A stretch of DNA of 64,000 nt from assembly GCF_030067675.1 (NCBI RefSeq), contig NZ_JASJEV010000002.1, forward strand, positions 186,001-250,000, written 5' to 3'. The notes beneath the pieces are model-generated. The model was given only the letters and a program-made list of their open reading frames with translations, ran no database searches and was not told where the DNA came from. This DNA comes from Chelatococcus albus (lineage in GTDB: Bacteria; Pseudomonadota; Alphaproteobacteria; Rhizobiales; Beijerinckiaceae). This document shows, piece after piece, positions 7,313-17,851 of the stretch (its first letter is position 1; the number at the start of each line of letters is the position of its first letter). The position numbers and the translations under genes were made by a program.

Positions 7313-8965
7313 TCACGAGGCGAGGGCGGTCGGCGAGCCGTCGCCCTCGGCGGCGATCCGGCGCAGCACGAAGCGCTGCAGCTTTCCCGTCTCGGTGCGG
7401 GGCAGCGCGTCGACGAAGGCGACGACGCGCGGATATTTGTAAGGGGCGATCTCCGCCTTCACGTGGTCCTGCAGGGCCTTGACCATCGCCGCATCGGCCG
7501 CGTGGCCGGGCTTGAGCACGACATAGGCCTTGACGATCTGGCCGCGCTCCTCGTCGGGGGCGCCGACGACGCCGCATTCCTGCACGGCCGGGTGGGTGAG
7601 GAGAGCCGCTTCCACTTCGGGGCCGGCGATGTTGTAGCCGGCGGAGACGATCATGTCGTCCGAGCGCGCCTGGTACCAGAAATAGCCGTCGGCGTCCTGC
7701 AGATAGGTGTCGCCGGTGATGTTCCAGCCGTTCTGCACGTAGCGGCGCTGGCGCTCGTCGGCGAGGTAGCGGCAGCCGGTCGGGCCGCGCACGGCGAGCC
7801 GGCCGACGGAGCCGGGCGGCAGGTCGCGGCCGAGGTCGTCGACGATCTTGGCCTCGTAGCCGGGCACGGGCAGGCCGGTCGCGCCGGGGCGGATCTTCTC
7901 GACAGGCGCGCTGATGAAGATGTGCAGCATCTCGGTCGCGCCGATGCCGTCGAGGAGGGGCAGGCCGGTTGCCTCCTTCCAGGCCTCCCAGGTCGCCTTG
8001 GGCAGGGCTTCGCCGGCCGAGACACAGATACGCAGCGTCGCGGTGTCGCCCGGCTGCAGCCGGGCGAGAAGCGCGCGGTAGGCGGTCGGCGCGGTGAAGC
8101 ACACGGTCGGCCGGCAGCGGCGGAAGACATCGACGAGTTCGTCCGGGCCCGCCCGCTCGAGAAGGATGGACGAGGCACCGACGCGCATGGGAAAGAGAAC
8201 CAGGCCGCCGAGGCCGAAGGTGAAGGCGAGCGGCGGCGAGCCGGTGAAGACGTCGTCCCGGTTCGGGCTCAGCACGTTGCGCCCGTAGGCGTCGCAGATC
8301 GCCAGCATGTCGCGGTGGAAGTGCATGGTGCCCTTGGGCTCGCCCGTCGTGCCCGAGGTGAAGCCGATGAGGCAGACGTCGTCCGCCGCCGTCGGGCAGG
8401 CGGTGAAATGGGGCGAGGCGGTGCGCATCAGCGCGAGGAGGTCGTCCGTCCGGCCGGAGCCCACGGGCACGATCGTTCCCAGGATGCCGATCTCCTCCTT
8501 CGTCTTCACGAGCTCGTCGAGGAGCCGGTGGTCGCACAGGGCGAGGCGGATCTCGGCCTTGCGCACCATGTAGCCGAGTTCCTTGGCGCGCAGCAGCGGC
8601 ATGGTGGCGACCACGACGCCGCCGGCCTTGAGCACCGCGAGGTAGCAGGCGACGAGGAGGGGATTGTTCGGGGCGCGCAGCAGCACCCGGTTGCCGGGGA
8701 CGAGGCCGAAATCGCGCACCAGGACGTTGGCGATGCGGTTCACCTTGTCGGCGAGCTCGGCATAGCTCCAGCGCTCCGTCGGCGAGCCGACGGCCGGGCG
8801 GTCGCCCTCGCCGGCGGCGATCCACTTGTCGAGGAGCTCGCTCACGCAGTTGAGCCGCTCCGGATAGACGAGCTCGGGCCTCGTGAAGAGGAAGTCCGGC
8901 CACTCGTCCCTCGGCGGCAGGTGATCCCTGGCGAAGGTGTCGACATGAGCGGTGTAGGCTGCCAT
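7313..8965 (-). CDS. 2-aminobenzoate-CoA ligase (benzoate-CoA ligase family)
   Basis: AMP-forming acyl-CoA synthetase of 550 residues, starting at ATG 8965 with GGAGG upstream. Key motifs are the P-loop GFTSGTTGEPKG at about residues 201-212, the A5 motif DGIGATEM, the A7 motif TGDTYLQDADGYFWYQARSDDM and the A10 lysine in RTETGKLQR. The family ligates benzoate, 2-aminobenzoate or hydroxybenzoates to CoA in the cytosol. The substrate 2-aminobenzoate is inferred from the neighbours, above all the fused monooxygenase/OYE at 12577. It lies in the SDR-MarR-ECH-ACAD-ligase-RidA operon. Salicylate is the main alternative substrate. Confidence 0.88.
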   Translation of the reverse strand: MAAYTAHVDTFARDHLPPRDEWPDFLFTRPELVYPERLNCVSELLDKWIAAGEGDRPAVGSPTERWSYAELADKVNRIANVLVRDFGLVPGNRVLLRAPNNPLLVACYLAVLKAGGVVVATMPLLRAKELGYMVRKAEIRLALCDHRLLDELVKTKEEIGILGTIVPVGSGRTDDLLALMRTASPHFTACPTAADDVCLIGFTSGTTGEPKGTMHFHRDMLAICDAYGRNVLSPNRDDVFTGSPPLAFTFGLGGLVLFPMRVGASSILLERAGPDELVDVFRRCRPTVCFTAPTAYRALLARLQPGDTATLRICVSAGEALPKATWEAWKEATGLPLLDGIGATEMLHIFISAPVEKIRPGATGLPVPGYEAKIVDDLGRDLPPGSVGRLAVRGPTGCRYLADERQRRYVQNGWNITGDTYLQDADGYFWYQARSDDMIVSAGYNIAGPEVEAALLTHPAVQECGVVGAPDEERGQIVKAYVVLKPGHAADAAMVKALQDHVKAEIAPYKYPRVVAFVDALPRTETGKLQRFVLRRIAAEGDGSPTALAS

Positions 8966-9018
8966 CCCTGCCTCCGGTCCTTGTCTCGTTCGGGCGGTCG
9001 GTGCCGGCCGCGGGCCGC

Positions 9019-10218
<1,200 letters not shown>

Positions 10219-10253
10219 GGGGCGCCTCCCCGCGTGGTGTCGCGCCGCGCATC

Positions 10254-11090
10254 TCAGTCGCCCCCGAACACCGGCTGCCGTTTCGCCGCGAAGGCCTGAT
10301 AGGCGCGGGCGAAGTCCTTGGTCTGCATGCACACGGCCTGGGCCACGGCCTCGGCCTCGACGGCGGCCTCGACGCTCATCGCCCATTCCATCTCCAGCAT
10401 GCGCTTCGTCATGGCATGAGCGAAGGTCGGTCCCCCGGCGATTTCGCGCGCGAGGTCCTGCGCCGCCGCAAGCACTGCGTCCGGCTCGACGAGGCGGTTG
10501 AGGAAGCCCCAGGCGAGCGCCTCCTCGCCCGGCAGGGTGCGGCCGAGGTAGAGGAGTTCGGCGGCGCGGCCCTGGCCGACGATGCGCGGCAGCATGGCGC
10601 AGGCGCCCATGTCGCAGCCGGCAAGGCCGACGCGATTGAAGAGGAAGGCGATCTTCGTGCGCGCCGTGCCGAGGCGCAGGTCGGAGGCCATGGCCATGAT
10701 GGCACCGGCCCCGGCGCAGACGCCGTCGATCGCCGCGACGATGGGCTGCGGACAGGCGCGCATGGCCTTGACCAGCTCGCCCGTCATGCGTGTGAAGGCG
10801 AGAAGCCCCGGCATGTCGCGCTCGACGAGGGGACCGATGATCTCGTGCACGTCGCCGCCGGAGGAGAAGTTGCCGCCCGCGCCGGTGACGACGAAGGCCT
10901 TCACGCTGTCGTCCTTGGCCGCGGCGCGGAAGAGGTCGACGAGCTCGGCGTAGCTGTCGAAGGTCAGGGGGTTCTTCCTCTCCGGCCGGTTGAGCGTGAT
11001 CGTCGCCACCCTGTCCACGACCGACAGGAGGAAATGCTTCGGCCGGTAGCCGCCGAGCGGCAGGGTCACGGCATTGGCGGCAACGGTCAT
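10254..11090 (-). CDS. Enoyl-CoA hydratase/isomerase family protein
   Basis: Crotonase-fold protein of 278 residues. The oxyanion-hole strands are seen as [10 protein letters not shown] near residue 75 and [14 protein letters not shown] near 120. The second catalytic glutamate position is replaced by [10 protein letters not shown], so the activity may not be a standard hydration; ring-cleaving and lyase crotonases show similar changes. It lies 13 nt after the MarR gene and 35 nt before the acyl-CoA dehydrogenase gene. Probable role is hydration or ring cleavage in the beta-oxidation-like lower part of the aminobenzoyl-CoA route. Confidence 0.9.
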   Translation of the reverse strand: MTVAANAVTLPLGGYRPKHFLLSVVDRVATITLNRPERKNPLTFDSYAELVDLFRAAAKDDSVKAFVVTGAGGNFSSGGDVHEIIGPLVERDMPGLLAFTRMTGELVKAMRACPQPIVAAIDGVCAGAGAIMAMASDLRLGTARTKIAFLFNRVGLAGCDMGACAMLPRIVGQGRAAELLYLGRTLPGEEALAWGFLNRLVEPDAVLAAAQDLAREIAGGPTFAHAMTKRMLEMEWAMSVEAAVEAEAVAQAVCMQTKDFARAYQAFAAKRQPVFGGD

Positions 11091-11103
11091 TCACGCGCTC
11101 CGG

Positions 11104-11613
11104 TCAGACGGTGTCGCCCTTCGCCCGCCGCACCGAGGCCTTCGCCCGGCCGAGCAGGGTCATGAGGCGCTCGATCTCGCCCTCATCGAGATCGGCGAAG
11201 AAGCTGGCAATCCACTCCTGGTGCTCGGCAGCCATGCGGGCGAAGTCGCGGCGGCCGAGCGCGGTCAGGCGGATCACCTGCGAGCGGCGGTCCTTCGGGG
11301 ACTGATGACGTTCGAGATGGCCGGAGGCGACCAGCGTCTCGACGAGGCCGGTGACATTGCCGTTCGATACCATCATGCGGCGCGACACCTCGGAGAGGGT
11401 CATGCCCTCCTCGGCCCGCTCGAGCTGGGCCATGAGATCGAAGCGCGGCAGCGTCACGTCGAAACGCTCGCGCAGGCGCCGGCGGATCTCGGCCTCGATC
11501 AGGTTCGAGAGCGTGAGCAGGCGCAGCCACAGGCGCAGCTCCGCCTTGTGGCCGTTCTCGGCCTCGTGGGCCATGGTCTCGGCGTCCAGGGGCAGGGCGG
11601 GAGCATCGTCCAT
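11104..11613 (-). CDS. MarR-family transcriptional regulator of the aminobenzoyl-CoA cluster
   Basis: Protein of 169 residues starting at ATG 11613, 2 nt after the SDR stop. The winged helix covers residues 55-125: LPRFDLMAQLERAEEGMTL, then VSRRMMVSNGNVTGLVETL as recognition helix, then the wing SPKDRRSQVIRLT. Relatives in aromatic CoA clusters are repressors released by an aryl-CoA. The AT-rich 22-bp palindrome at 12511-12532 and its 19-of-22 copy at 18973-18994 are the best candidate operators. It would then repress the fused oxygenase gene, possibly its own operon, and livHMGF. Confidence 0.9.
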   Translation of the reverse strand: MDDAPALPLDAETMAHEAENGHKAELRLWLRLLTLSNLIEAEIRRRLRERFDVTLPRFDLMAQLERAEEGMTLSEVSRRMMVSNGNVTGLVETLVASGHLERHQSPKDRRSQVIRLTALGRRDFARMAAEHQEWIASFFADLDEGEIERLMTLLGRAKASVRRAKGDTV

Positions 11614-11615
11614 GG

Positions 11616-12374
11616 TCAAGTCTCCCCGCCGTCGACGGCGATGGCCTGGCCGGTGACGGCGGCGGCGTTGTCCCCGCAGAGCCACAGGGCGGCGGCCGCC
11701 ACCTCCTCCGGGCGCACGAGGCGCCCCTGCGGATTCCCGGCGACGTAGTTCGCCACCACCTCCGCCTCGCCGCGGCCGGTCCTGGCGGCGACCTTGGCGA
11801 CGCTCGTGCGCACAAGATCGGTGTCGGTGAAGCCGGGGCAGAGCGCGTTGACGGTGACGCCCGTCTTCGCCGCCTCGACGGCGAGCGCGCGCGTGAAGCC
11901 GACGAGGGCGTGCTTGGCCGCGGCATAGGCCGTGCAATAGGCGTAGCCCTTGAGGCCGGCGGTGGAAGCGATGTTGACGATGCGGCCGAAGCCGCGCTCG
12001 CGCATGGCGGGCAGGACGAGGCGCGTCGTTTCCACGGCGCTCGTCAGGTTGAGCGCGAGCATGCGCGCGAAGAGCGCGGCGTCGGACCTGTCGAAGGGGG
12101 CGGTCTCGGCACCGCCGGCGTTGTTGACCAGGATGTCGACGGGGCCACCGATATCCGCAAGCGCCGCCACGCTCTCGGCGAGCATGGCGGCATCCGTCAC
12201 GTCCGCCACCTCGTAGCGGACGGCGAAGCCGAGCGCGACGGCGTTGCGCAGCGTCTCTTCCGTGCGACCAAGGATGGAAACCTCGGCGCCCGCCGCCGTC
12301 AGCGCCGCGGCGATGGCCGCACCGATGCCGCGCCCGCCTCCCGTCACCAGCGCATGACGTCCGGACAGCGACAT
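11616..12374 (-). CDS. SDR-family oxidoreductase
   Basis: Classical short-chain dehydrogenase of 252 residues. NAD(P)-binding GGGRGIG is at residues 12-18, NNAG at about 91, the catalytic serine in IVNIASTAG and YxxxK in AYAAAKHA. The C-terminus ends VTGQAIAVDGG as usual. The start at ATG 12374 has only a distant GGAG. As first gene of the minus-strand operon it probably does the 3-hydroxyacyl-CoA or alicyclic ketone/alcohol dehydrogenase step after the crotonase. Confidence 0.92.
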   Translation of the reverse strand: MSLSGRHALVTGGGRGIGAAIAAALTAAGAEVSILGRTEETLRNAVALGFAVRYEVADVTDAAMLAESVAALADIGGPVDILVNNAGGAETAPFDRSDAALFARMLALNLTSAVETTRLVLPAMRERGFGRIVNIASTAGLKGYAYCTAYAAAKHALVGFTRALAVEAAKTGVTVNALCPGFTDTDLVRTSVAKVAARTGRGEAEVVANYVAGNPQGRLVRPEEVAAAALWLCGDNAAAVTGQAIAVDGGET

Positions 12375-12501
12375 GGAATCCACGCTCCACCCGTTCGATT
12401 GCCGCTCGGAAGGTCGGCGGCAGGGCGCCGCGGCCGTTGCGGCGCGGCGCCCTGCCCGGACGTTCCCTCGATCCCTCGACCATTCGAGCTTCTGACGGCT
12501 C

Positions 12502-12532
12502 TTGCGGGTCGATATTTTAAGCTTAAAATATC
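12502..12532 (+). promoter_or_regulatory. Promoter with perfect 22-bp palindromic operator (MarR candidate)
   Basis: Positions 12511-12532 form a perfect palindrome with half-site GATATTTTAAG. The palindrome lies between TTGCGG (12502-12507) and TAAAAT (12524-12529), spacing 16, and overlaps the latter, which is a repressor layout. It sits between the SDR operon (minus) and the fused oxygenase gene (plus). The same element recurs before livH. Confidence 0.7.
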
Positions 12533-12576
12533 TCATGGCGGGGAGAACGCAAGCCCCGATTTCAGGGAGGGCGCTC

Positions 12577-14928
12577 ATGAACATCGTGATCGTCGGCGGC
12601 GGGCCGGCCGGGCTCTATTTCGCGATCCTGATGAAGCGGGCCTTTCCCGGCCATGCCATCACCGTCTACGAGCGCAACCGCCCGGACGACACCTTCGGCT
12701 TCGGCGTGGTCTTCTCCGACCAGACGCTCGACAATTTCGAGCGCTACGACCGTGACAGCTACACGGCGATCACCGACCATTTCGCCTATTGGGACGACAT
12801 CGAGATCCACTTCAAGGGCACGGTGCACCGGGTCAGCGGCAACGGCTTCTGCGGCTGCTCGCGCACCACGCTCCTGCAGCTCCTGCACGAGCGGGCACGC
12901 TCCCTCGGCGTCGAGCTCGTCTTCGGGCGCGAGATCGTGGACGTCGCCGCGCTCGGGGGCGCCGATCTCATCGTCGCTGCCGACGGCATCAACAGCCGCA
13001 TCCGAGACACCTTCGCGGATCATTTCCGGCCGCAGGTCGACCTGAGGCCCAACAAGTTCTCCTGGATGGGTTCGACCCGGCCCCTCGACGCCTTCAACTT
13101 CTTCTTCCGCGAGACGGAGGCGGGCATCTTCATCGCCCACTGCTACCAGTACGAGCCCGGGCGCTCGACATGGGTGCTGGAGACCGATCCCGGTACCTTC
13201 GACCGCGCCGGTCTCGGCACCATGGGCGAGGAGGAGTCGGCCCGCTTTCTCGAAGGCGTCTTCGCCGAGGAGCTGCAAGGCCACCGCCTCGTCACCAACC
13301 GCTCGATCTGGCGCAATTTCCCGATGATCCGCTGCGAGCGCTGGGTGAAGGGCAACATCGTCCTCCTCGGTGACGCCAAGGCCACTGCCCATTTCTCCAT
13401 CGGCTCGGGCACCAAGCTCGCCATGGAGGACGCCATTGCCCTGTTCGAGGCCTTCCGCGCCCATCCGACGAGCGTGGCGCAAGCGCTTGCGGCCTTCGAG
13501 ACCGGGCGGCGCGAGGAAGTGGAGAAGACGCAGCACGCGGCCGACGTGTCGCTCGTGTGGTTCGAGCATCTCGACCGCTTCTGGCACATGGAGCCGACGC
13601 AGTTCGCCTTCGGCCTGATGACGCGCTCGAAGGCGATCACCTACGACAATCTCGCGCTCCGTGCGCCGCAGTTCGTCGGGAAGGTCGACCGCATGGTCGC
13701 CGGCCAGGCGCGGTGCCTCGGGCTGCCCGTTGACATCGCCCGGCCGCGCCCGCCCATGTTCCAGCCCTTCAAGCTGCGCGACATGGTGATGGACAACCGG
13801 GTCGTCGTCTCGCCCATGTGCCAGTACTCGGCCGAGGACGGCGTGCCCAACGACTGGCACCTCGTGCATCTCGGCAGCCGCGCCGTGGGCGGGGCGGGGC
13901 TCATCTTCACCGAGATGACGGACGTGTCGGAGGAGGGGCTGATCACGCGCGGCTGCGCCGGGCTCTACAACGATGCCCAGGAGGCGGCGTGGAGGCGGAT
14001 CGTCGACTACGTGCACGCCCATTCCCGCGCGAAGATCTGTCTGCAGCTCGGCCATGCGGGTCGCAAGGGTGGAACGAAGCTCATGTGGGAGGGCATCGAC
14101 GAGCCGCTGGAGGACGGCGGATGGCCGATCCTGTCTGCGTCGCCCCTGCCCTATTTCCCCCACAGCCGGGTGCCGCGCGCCATGACGCGCGCCGACATGG
14201 ACAAGGTGCGCGACGACTTCGTCGCCGCGACGCAGCGTGGCCTGCGGGCAGGCTTCGACATGGTCGAGCTGCACTGCGCCCATGGCTACCTGCTCGCGAG
14301 CTTCATCTCGCCGCTGACGAACATCCGCGACGACGCGTACGGCGGCCCGCTCGCGAACCGTCTGCGCTTCCCGCTCGAGGTGTTCCGCGCCATGCGGGCG
14401 GCCTGGCCCGACCACAAGCCGATGTCGGTGCGCATCTCGGCGACCGACTGGAAGGAGGGCGGCCTCTCGGGCGAGGAATCGGTGGCCGTCGCGCGCGCCT
14501 TCGCCGAGGCGGGTGCCGACCTCATCGATGTCTCCACCGGCCAGACGGTGCACGATTCGGCGCCCGTCTACGGGCGCATGTTCCAGACGCCCTTCTCCGA
14601 CCAGATCCGCAACGAGGCGGGTCTCGCCACCATGTGCGTCGGCAATATCACGACCGCCGATCAGGTGAACACGATCATCGCCGCCGGCCGCGCCGACCTC
14701 GTGGCCCTGGCGCGGCCGCATCTCGTCGATCCCTTCTTCACCATGCGCGCCGCCGCCTGGTATGGTGTCGCCGACGTCCACTGCCCGCCGCAGTATCTCG
14801 CCGGCAAGGAGCAGATCTTCCGCAATACCGTGCGCGACCGGCAGGAACTGACGGAACTGAAGCTGAAGGCGCGGCCGAAGACGCACCAGCGCGGGCCGCA
14901 GGCGCTCCTGAAGTCCGCCGCGGAGTAG
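12577..14928 (+). CDS. Bifunctional 2-aminobenzoyl-CoA (salicylyl-CoA-type) monooxygenase/reductase
   Basis: Fusion protein of 783 residues starting at ATG 12577 (CAGGGAGGG upstream). Residues 1-380 form a class A flavin monooxygenase: GGGPAG at 7-12 and the second FAD motif [16 protein letters not shown] near 262. From about residue 393 an Old Yellow Enzyme domain follows: [47 protein letters not shown] and YGGPLANR. This architecture is that of 2-aminobenzoyl-CoA monooxygenase/reductase, which hydroxylates and reduces the CoA-activated ring without classical ring-cleavage dioxygenases; annotation systems often call it salicylyl-CoA 5-hydroxylase/oxidoreductase. It is divergent from the operon carrying the CoA ligase, dehydrogenase, hydratase and SDR. 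Confidence 0.92.
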   Translation: MNIVIVGGGPAGLYFAILMKRAFPGHAITVYERNRPDDTFGFGVVFSDQTLDNFERYDRDSYTAITDHFAYWDDIEIHFKGTVHRVSGNGFCGCSRTTLLQLLHERARSLGVELVFGREIVDVAALGGADLIVAADGINSRIRDTFADHFRPQVDLRPNKFSWMGSTRPLDAFNFFFRETEAGIFIAHCYQYEPGRSTWVLETDPGTFDRAGLGTMGEEESARFLEGVFAEELQGHRLVTNRSIWRNFPMIRCERWVKGNIVLLGDAKATAHFSIGSGTKLAMEDAIALFEAFRAHPTSVAQALAAFETGRREEVEKTQHAADVSLVWFEHLDRFWHMEPTQFAFGLMTRSKAITYDNLALRAPQFVGKVDRMVAGQARCLGLPVDIARPRPPMFQPFKLRDMVMDNRVVVSPMCQYSAEDGVPNDWHLVHLGSRAVGGAGLIFTEMTDVSEEGLITRGCAGLYNDAQEAAWRRIVDYVHAHSRAKICLQLGHAGRKGGTKLMWEGIDEPLEDGGWPILSASPLPYFPHSRVPRAMTRADMDKVRDDFVAATQRGLRAGFDMVELHCAHGYLLASFISPLTNIRDDAYGGPLANRLRFPLEVFRAMRAAWPDHKPMSVRISATDWKEGGLSGEESVAVARAFAEAGADLIDVSTGQTVHDSAPVYGRMFQTPFSDQIRNEAGLATMCVGNITTADQVNTIIAAGRADLVALARPHLVDPFFTMRAAAWYGVADVHCPPQYLAGKEQIFRNTVRDRQELTELKLKARPKTHQRGPQALLKSAAE

Positions 14929-14945
14929 CATGTGCGAACCGTCTT

Positions 14946-14961
14946 GCCGGCACGCGCCGGC
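14946..14961. terminator. Small hairpin after the fused oxygenase gene
   Basis: GCCGGC-ACGC-GCCGGC is a perfect 6-bp stem with a 4-nt loop, 17 nt after the stop codon. No T-run follows, so termination is uncertain. The rest of 14929-15123 shows nothing else I can name. Confidence 0.25.
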
Positions 14962-15123
14962 TGCCGTAAGAGGCAGCTGCCGCGCCGCGATGCGCCGCCG
15001 TAAGCGTTTACGTGAGTCAACGCGTCTTTGGACCCGCGCCGAAAGGCTCGAGCCGTGGGTCCGCCGTTTCGGTCGACCCGGGGCGGCCGGCGCACGGCTC
15101 GCAACGCAGACGGACGATACCGA

Positions 15124-15396
15124 ATGTCTTACCCGGATGAGGCGGCGCGCCCGCCGCGCCGCAAGCTTCCCGCCCGCTATAACGGCATCGTGATGCCGTT
15201 CGTCCTTTCCATCTTCATGACGTTCATCGTGTCGGGCATCTCCACCGCGAAGAGTGTCGGCCTCGTCGACGGCATCGTCTCTCGGTGGATGGGCGCCTGG
15301 GCCCTCTCCTGGCTCATCGCCTTCCCGACGCTGCTTCTCGTGTTGCCCCTCGTGCGCCGCATCGTGGCGGCGATCGTCCATCCGCCGGGGCGATGA
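15124..15396 (+). CDS. DUF2798-type small membrane protein
   Basis: Protein of 90 residues starting at ATG 15124. A basic N-terminus (PPRRKLPARYNG) is followed by two hydrophobic helices, IVMPFVLSIFMTFIVSGISTA and WALSWLIAFPTLLLVLPLV, matching the two-helix DUF2798 family as I remember it. Function unknown. It stands alone between the oxygenase gene and the convergent livF, and longer in-frame starts upstream lack a ribosome binding site. Confidence 0.75.
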   Translation: MSYPDEAARPPRRKLPARYNGIVMPFVLSIFMTFIVSGISTAKSVGLVDGIVSRWMGAWALSWLIAFPTLLLVLPLVRRIVAAIVHPPGR

Positions 15397-15418
15397 GCGG
15401 CAGCCGATGGACCGTGCC

Positions 15419-16117
15419 TCACAGATGCAGGTAGCGGTCCTTGACGGAGGGCGCGGCGGCGAGTTCGGCCGTCGTGCCCTGCCAGACGATCTCACCCTTC
15501 TCCAGCACGATGTGCCGGTCAGCGAGGCGCATGAGGGCGTCGACGTTCTTGTCGATGACGAGGATCGCCTCGCCCTCACGCTTCAAGGTGGCGAGGCAGG
15601 CCCAGATCTCCTCGCGCACGAGCGGCGCGAGGCCCTCCGTCGCCTCGTCGAGGAGGAGGAGCTTCGGATTGGTCATCAGGGCCCGGCCGATGGCGAGCAT
15701 CTGCTGCTCGCCGCCGGAGAGCTGCGAGCCGAGATTGCCCCGGCGTTCCTTCAGCCGGGGAAAGAGATCGTAGACGCGCGCGAGCGGCCAGCGGGCGGGG
15801 CCGAAGCGGCTCGCCGCGGTGGCGACGAGGTTTTCCTCCACCGTCAGCGTCGGAAAGACCTGCCGGCCTTCCGGCACGAGGCCGAGCCCCGCCTGCGCAA
15901 TACGGAACGGCGGTGCGCCGTCGAGCCTCTGCCCGCCGAAGGTGACCGTCCCGCCCCAGGGCCTGACGAGGCCCATGAGGGCGCGCACGGTCGTCGTCTT
16001 GCCCATGCCGTTGCGGCCGATCAGCGTCACCACCTCCCCGGCGCCGATGTCGAAGGTCAGGCCGAAAAGGACCTGTGCCTCGCCATAGCCGGCGGTGAGT
16101 GCATCCACGCGCAGCAT
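15419..16117 (-). CDS. livF: Branched-chain amino acid-type ABC transporter ATPase LivF
   Basis: Cytosolic ATPase of 232 residues: Walker A GRNGMGKTT near residue 38, signature LSGGEQQ near 135, Walker B LLLLDEAT near 156 and the switch His replaced by Asp (ILVIDKNV instead of the usual LVEQNV). The C-terminus lacks the extended tail that marks LivG. Its start overlaps the livG stop. It is the last gene of livHMGF. In this context the likely cargo is 2-aminobenzoate or a related aromatic acid rather than leucine, since LIV transporters often serve aromatic acids. Confidence 0.92.
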   Translation of the reverse strand: MLRVDALTAGYGEAQVLFGLTFDIGAGEVVTLIGRNGMGKTTTVRALMGLVRPWGGTVTFGGQRLDGAPPFRIAQAGLGLVPEGRQVFPTLTVEENLVATAASRFGPARWPLARVYDLFPRLKERRGNLGSQLSGGEQQMLAIGRALMTNPKLLLLDEATEGLAPLVREEIWACLATLKREGEAILVIDKNVDALMRLADRHIVLEKGEIVWQGTTAELAAAPSVKDRYLHL

Positions 16118-16869
16118 CAGGCCGCCTCCTCGCCGAGATAGGCCGCACGCACGGTCGGATCGGCCCGGACCGCATCGGGCGCCCCGGAGGCGACGATGCG
16201 GCCGTAGATGAGCACGGAGATGCGGTCGGCCAGCGAGAAGACGGCGTGCATGTCGTGCTCGACGAGAAGGATGGCGTAGCGGCCCTTCAGGCTGGCGAGC
16301 AGCGCGACGAGCTTCAGGCTCTCCTCGCGCCCCGTCCCCGCCATGGGCTCGTCGAGGAGAAGGAGCTTCGGCCGCATGGCCAGCGCGATGGCGAGTTCGA
16401 GCGCCCGCTTCTCACCGTGGGACAGGAGGCCGGCCGGCACATCCGCCCGCGCCGCGAGGGCCACCGTCTCGAGCGCCTCCAGCGCCTGGGCGTTCAGGGC
16501 CGCTTCCCGCGCGGCATTGCCGAAGAAGCGGAAGCTCGAGCCCGAGCGCGCCTGCACGGCGAGCGCCACGTTTTCCAGCGCCGAGAAGCCGGGCACGACG
16601 GAGGTGATCTGGAAGGAGCGGGCGAGGCCGAGGCGTGCGCGCTCGTGCATGGGCAGGGCGGTGATGTCGCGGCCGCAGAAGCCGATGCGCCCGGCGTCGC
16701 TCGCCAGGCTTCCTGCGATCTGGTGGATGAGCGTCGTCTTGCCGGCGCCGTTCGGGCCGATGAGGGCGTGCAACTCGCCCGGCGCCACGGTGAGCGACAC
16801 GTCGTCGGACACGACGAGCGCGCCGAAGCGCTTGGAGACGCCGGAGAGACCGAGGATGGGCTCAGCCAT
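16117..16869 (-). CDS. livG: Branched-chain amino acid-type ABC transporter ATPase LivG
   Basis: ATPase of 250 residues with Walker A GPNGAGKTT near residue 39 and Walker B LLLLDEPMAGTGREE near 175. The signature is degenerate, LLSHGEKRALELAIAL in place of LSGGQ, as is usual in LivG. The switch region is ILLVEHDM. It overlaps livM upstream by 8 nt and livF by a few nt, so the four genes are translationally coupled. Confidence 0.93.
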   Translation of the reverse strand: MAEPILGLSGVSKRFGALVVSDDVSLTVAPGELHALIGPNGAGKTTLIHQIAGSLASDAGRIGFCGRDITALPMHERARLGLARSFQITSVVPGFSALENVALAVQARSGSSFRFFGNAAREAALNAQALEALETVALAARADVPAGLLSHGEKRALELAIALAMRPKLLLLDEPMAGTGREESLKLVALLASLKGRYAILLVEHDMHAVFSLADRISVLIYGRIVASGAPDAVRADPTVRAAYLGEEAA

Positions 16870-17851
16870 GGCGCTTCCCTCCCGCGAGAAGGCCCGTCAG
16901 CCCGCCGCGCACGAAGAGCACGACGAGCACGAGCAGGGGCCCGAAGACCACCTTCCAGTGCTCCATCAGGTGCGACAGCGTCTCCTCCAGCATGAGGAAG
17001 GCGACAGCCCCGAGGATGGCGCCGACGAGCGAGCCCATGCCGCCGAGGATGACCATGACGATGAGCTCGCCCGATCGCTGCCAGGCCATGTAGGCGGGGC
17101 TCACGAATTCCGTCTGGTTGGCGAGGAGGAAGCCGGAGAGGCCAGCGATCATGCCGGCAATCACATAGGCGACGAGGCGGATGCGCTCGACGTCGTAGCC
17201 GACGGCCGCCATGCGCACGGGGTTCTCCCGGATGGCGCGCAGCGCCCGGCCGAAGCGCGCGGCGACCACGGCGCGGCAGAGGAGATAGGAGCCGGCAAGG
17301 CAGGCGAGGACGACGTAGTAGAAGGTGAGGTCGTTCTTGAGCAGCTTCAGCCCGAGGAGGGTGGAGCGCGAGGCCATGGTCAGCCCGTCGGAGCCGCCAT
17401 ATTCGGAGAGCGAATTGGCGACGAAATAGGCCATCTGCCCGAAGGCCAGCGTGATCATGATAAAGGCCACGCCCTTCGTGCGGATGGAGACATAGCCGGT
17501 CACGAGGGCGAAAAGGCCGCTCGCCGCGATCGCGGCGCCCGCCCCGAGGAGGGCGTCGTCGACGCCCTCGGCCATGAGGATGCCGGCGGCATAGGCGCCG
17601 ATCCCGAGGTAGGCGGCGTGGCCGAAGCTCACCATGGCGCCGTAACCCAGGATGAGGTCGAGCGAGATCGCCGCGATGGCAAAGATCATCACGCGGGCGC
17701 CGAGCGACAGGACGTAGCTCGTCGCCCCGAATGCAGCCGCGGCCGGCAGGAGCGCGAGCGCCGCGAAGACGACGAGCGGGACGGCGAGGGCGCGCGGGTC
17801 GAGCGGCCGCCGGAGGGGCGTGCGCACGGCTTGTGCGATATCGGCGCTCAT
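16862..17851 (-). CDS. livM: Branched-chain amino acid-type ABC transporter permease LivM
   Basis: Inner-membrane protein of 329 residues with 8-10 hydrophobic segments. Starts at ATG 17851, overlapping the livH stop by 4 nt. Family features are the LDLILGYGAMVSFGHAAYLGIGAY segment and the ATPase-coupling loop FGRALRAIRENPVRMAAVGYDVERIRL, followed by GMGSLVGAILG. It pairs with LivH to form the translocation pore. Confidence 0.93.
   Translation of the reverse strand: MSADIAQAVRTPLRRPLDPRALAVPLVVFAALALLPAAAAFGATSYVLSLGARVMIFAIAAISLDLILGYGAMVSFGHAAYLGIGAYAAGILMAEGVDDALLGAGAAIAASGLFALVTGYVSIRTKGVAFIMITLAFGQMAYFVANSLSEYGGSDGLTMASRSTLLGLKLLKNDLTFYYVVLACLAGSYLLCRAVVAARFGRALRAIRENPVRMAAVGYDVERIRLVAYVIAGMIAGLSGFLLANQTEFVSPAYMAWQRSGELIVMVILGGMGSLVGAILGAVAFLMLEETLSHLMEHWKVVFGPLLVLVVLFVRGGLTGLLAGGKRHG

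Noticed and set aside
12562-15579. Minus-strand open frame of 1005 codons antisense to the fused oxygenase gene
   Set aside because: It mirrors the plus-strand gene in very GC-rich DNA, where antisense frames lack stops. The translation is Arg/His/Asp-rich without any fold motif.
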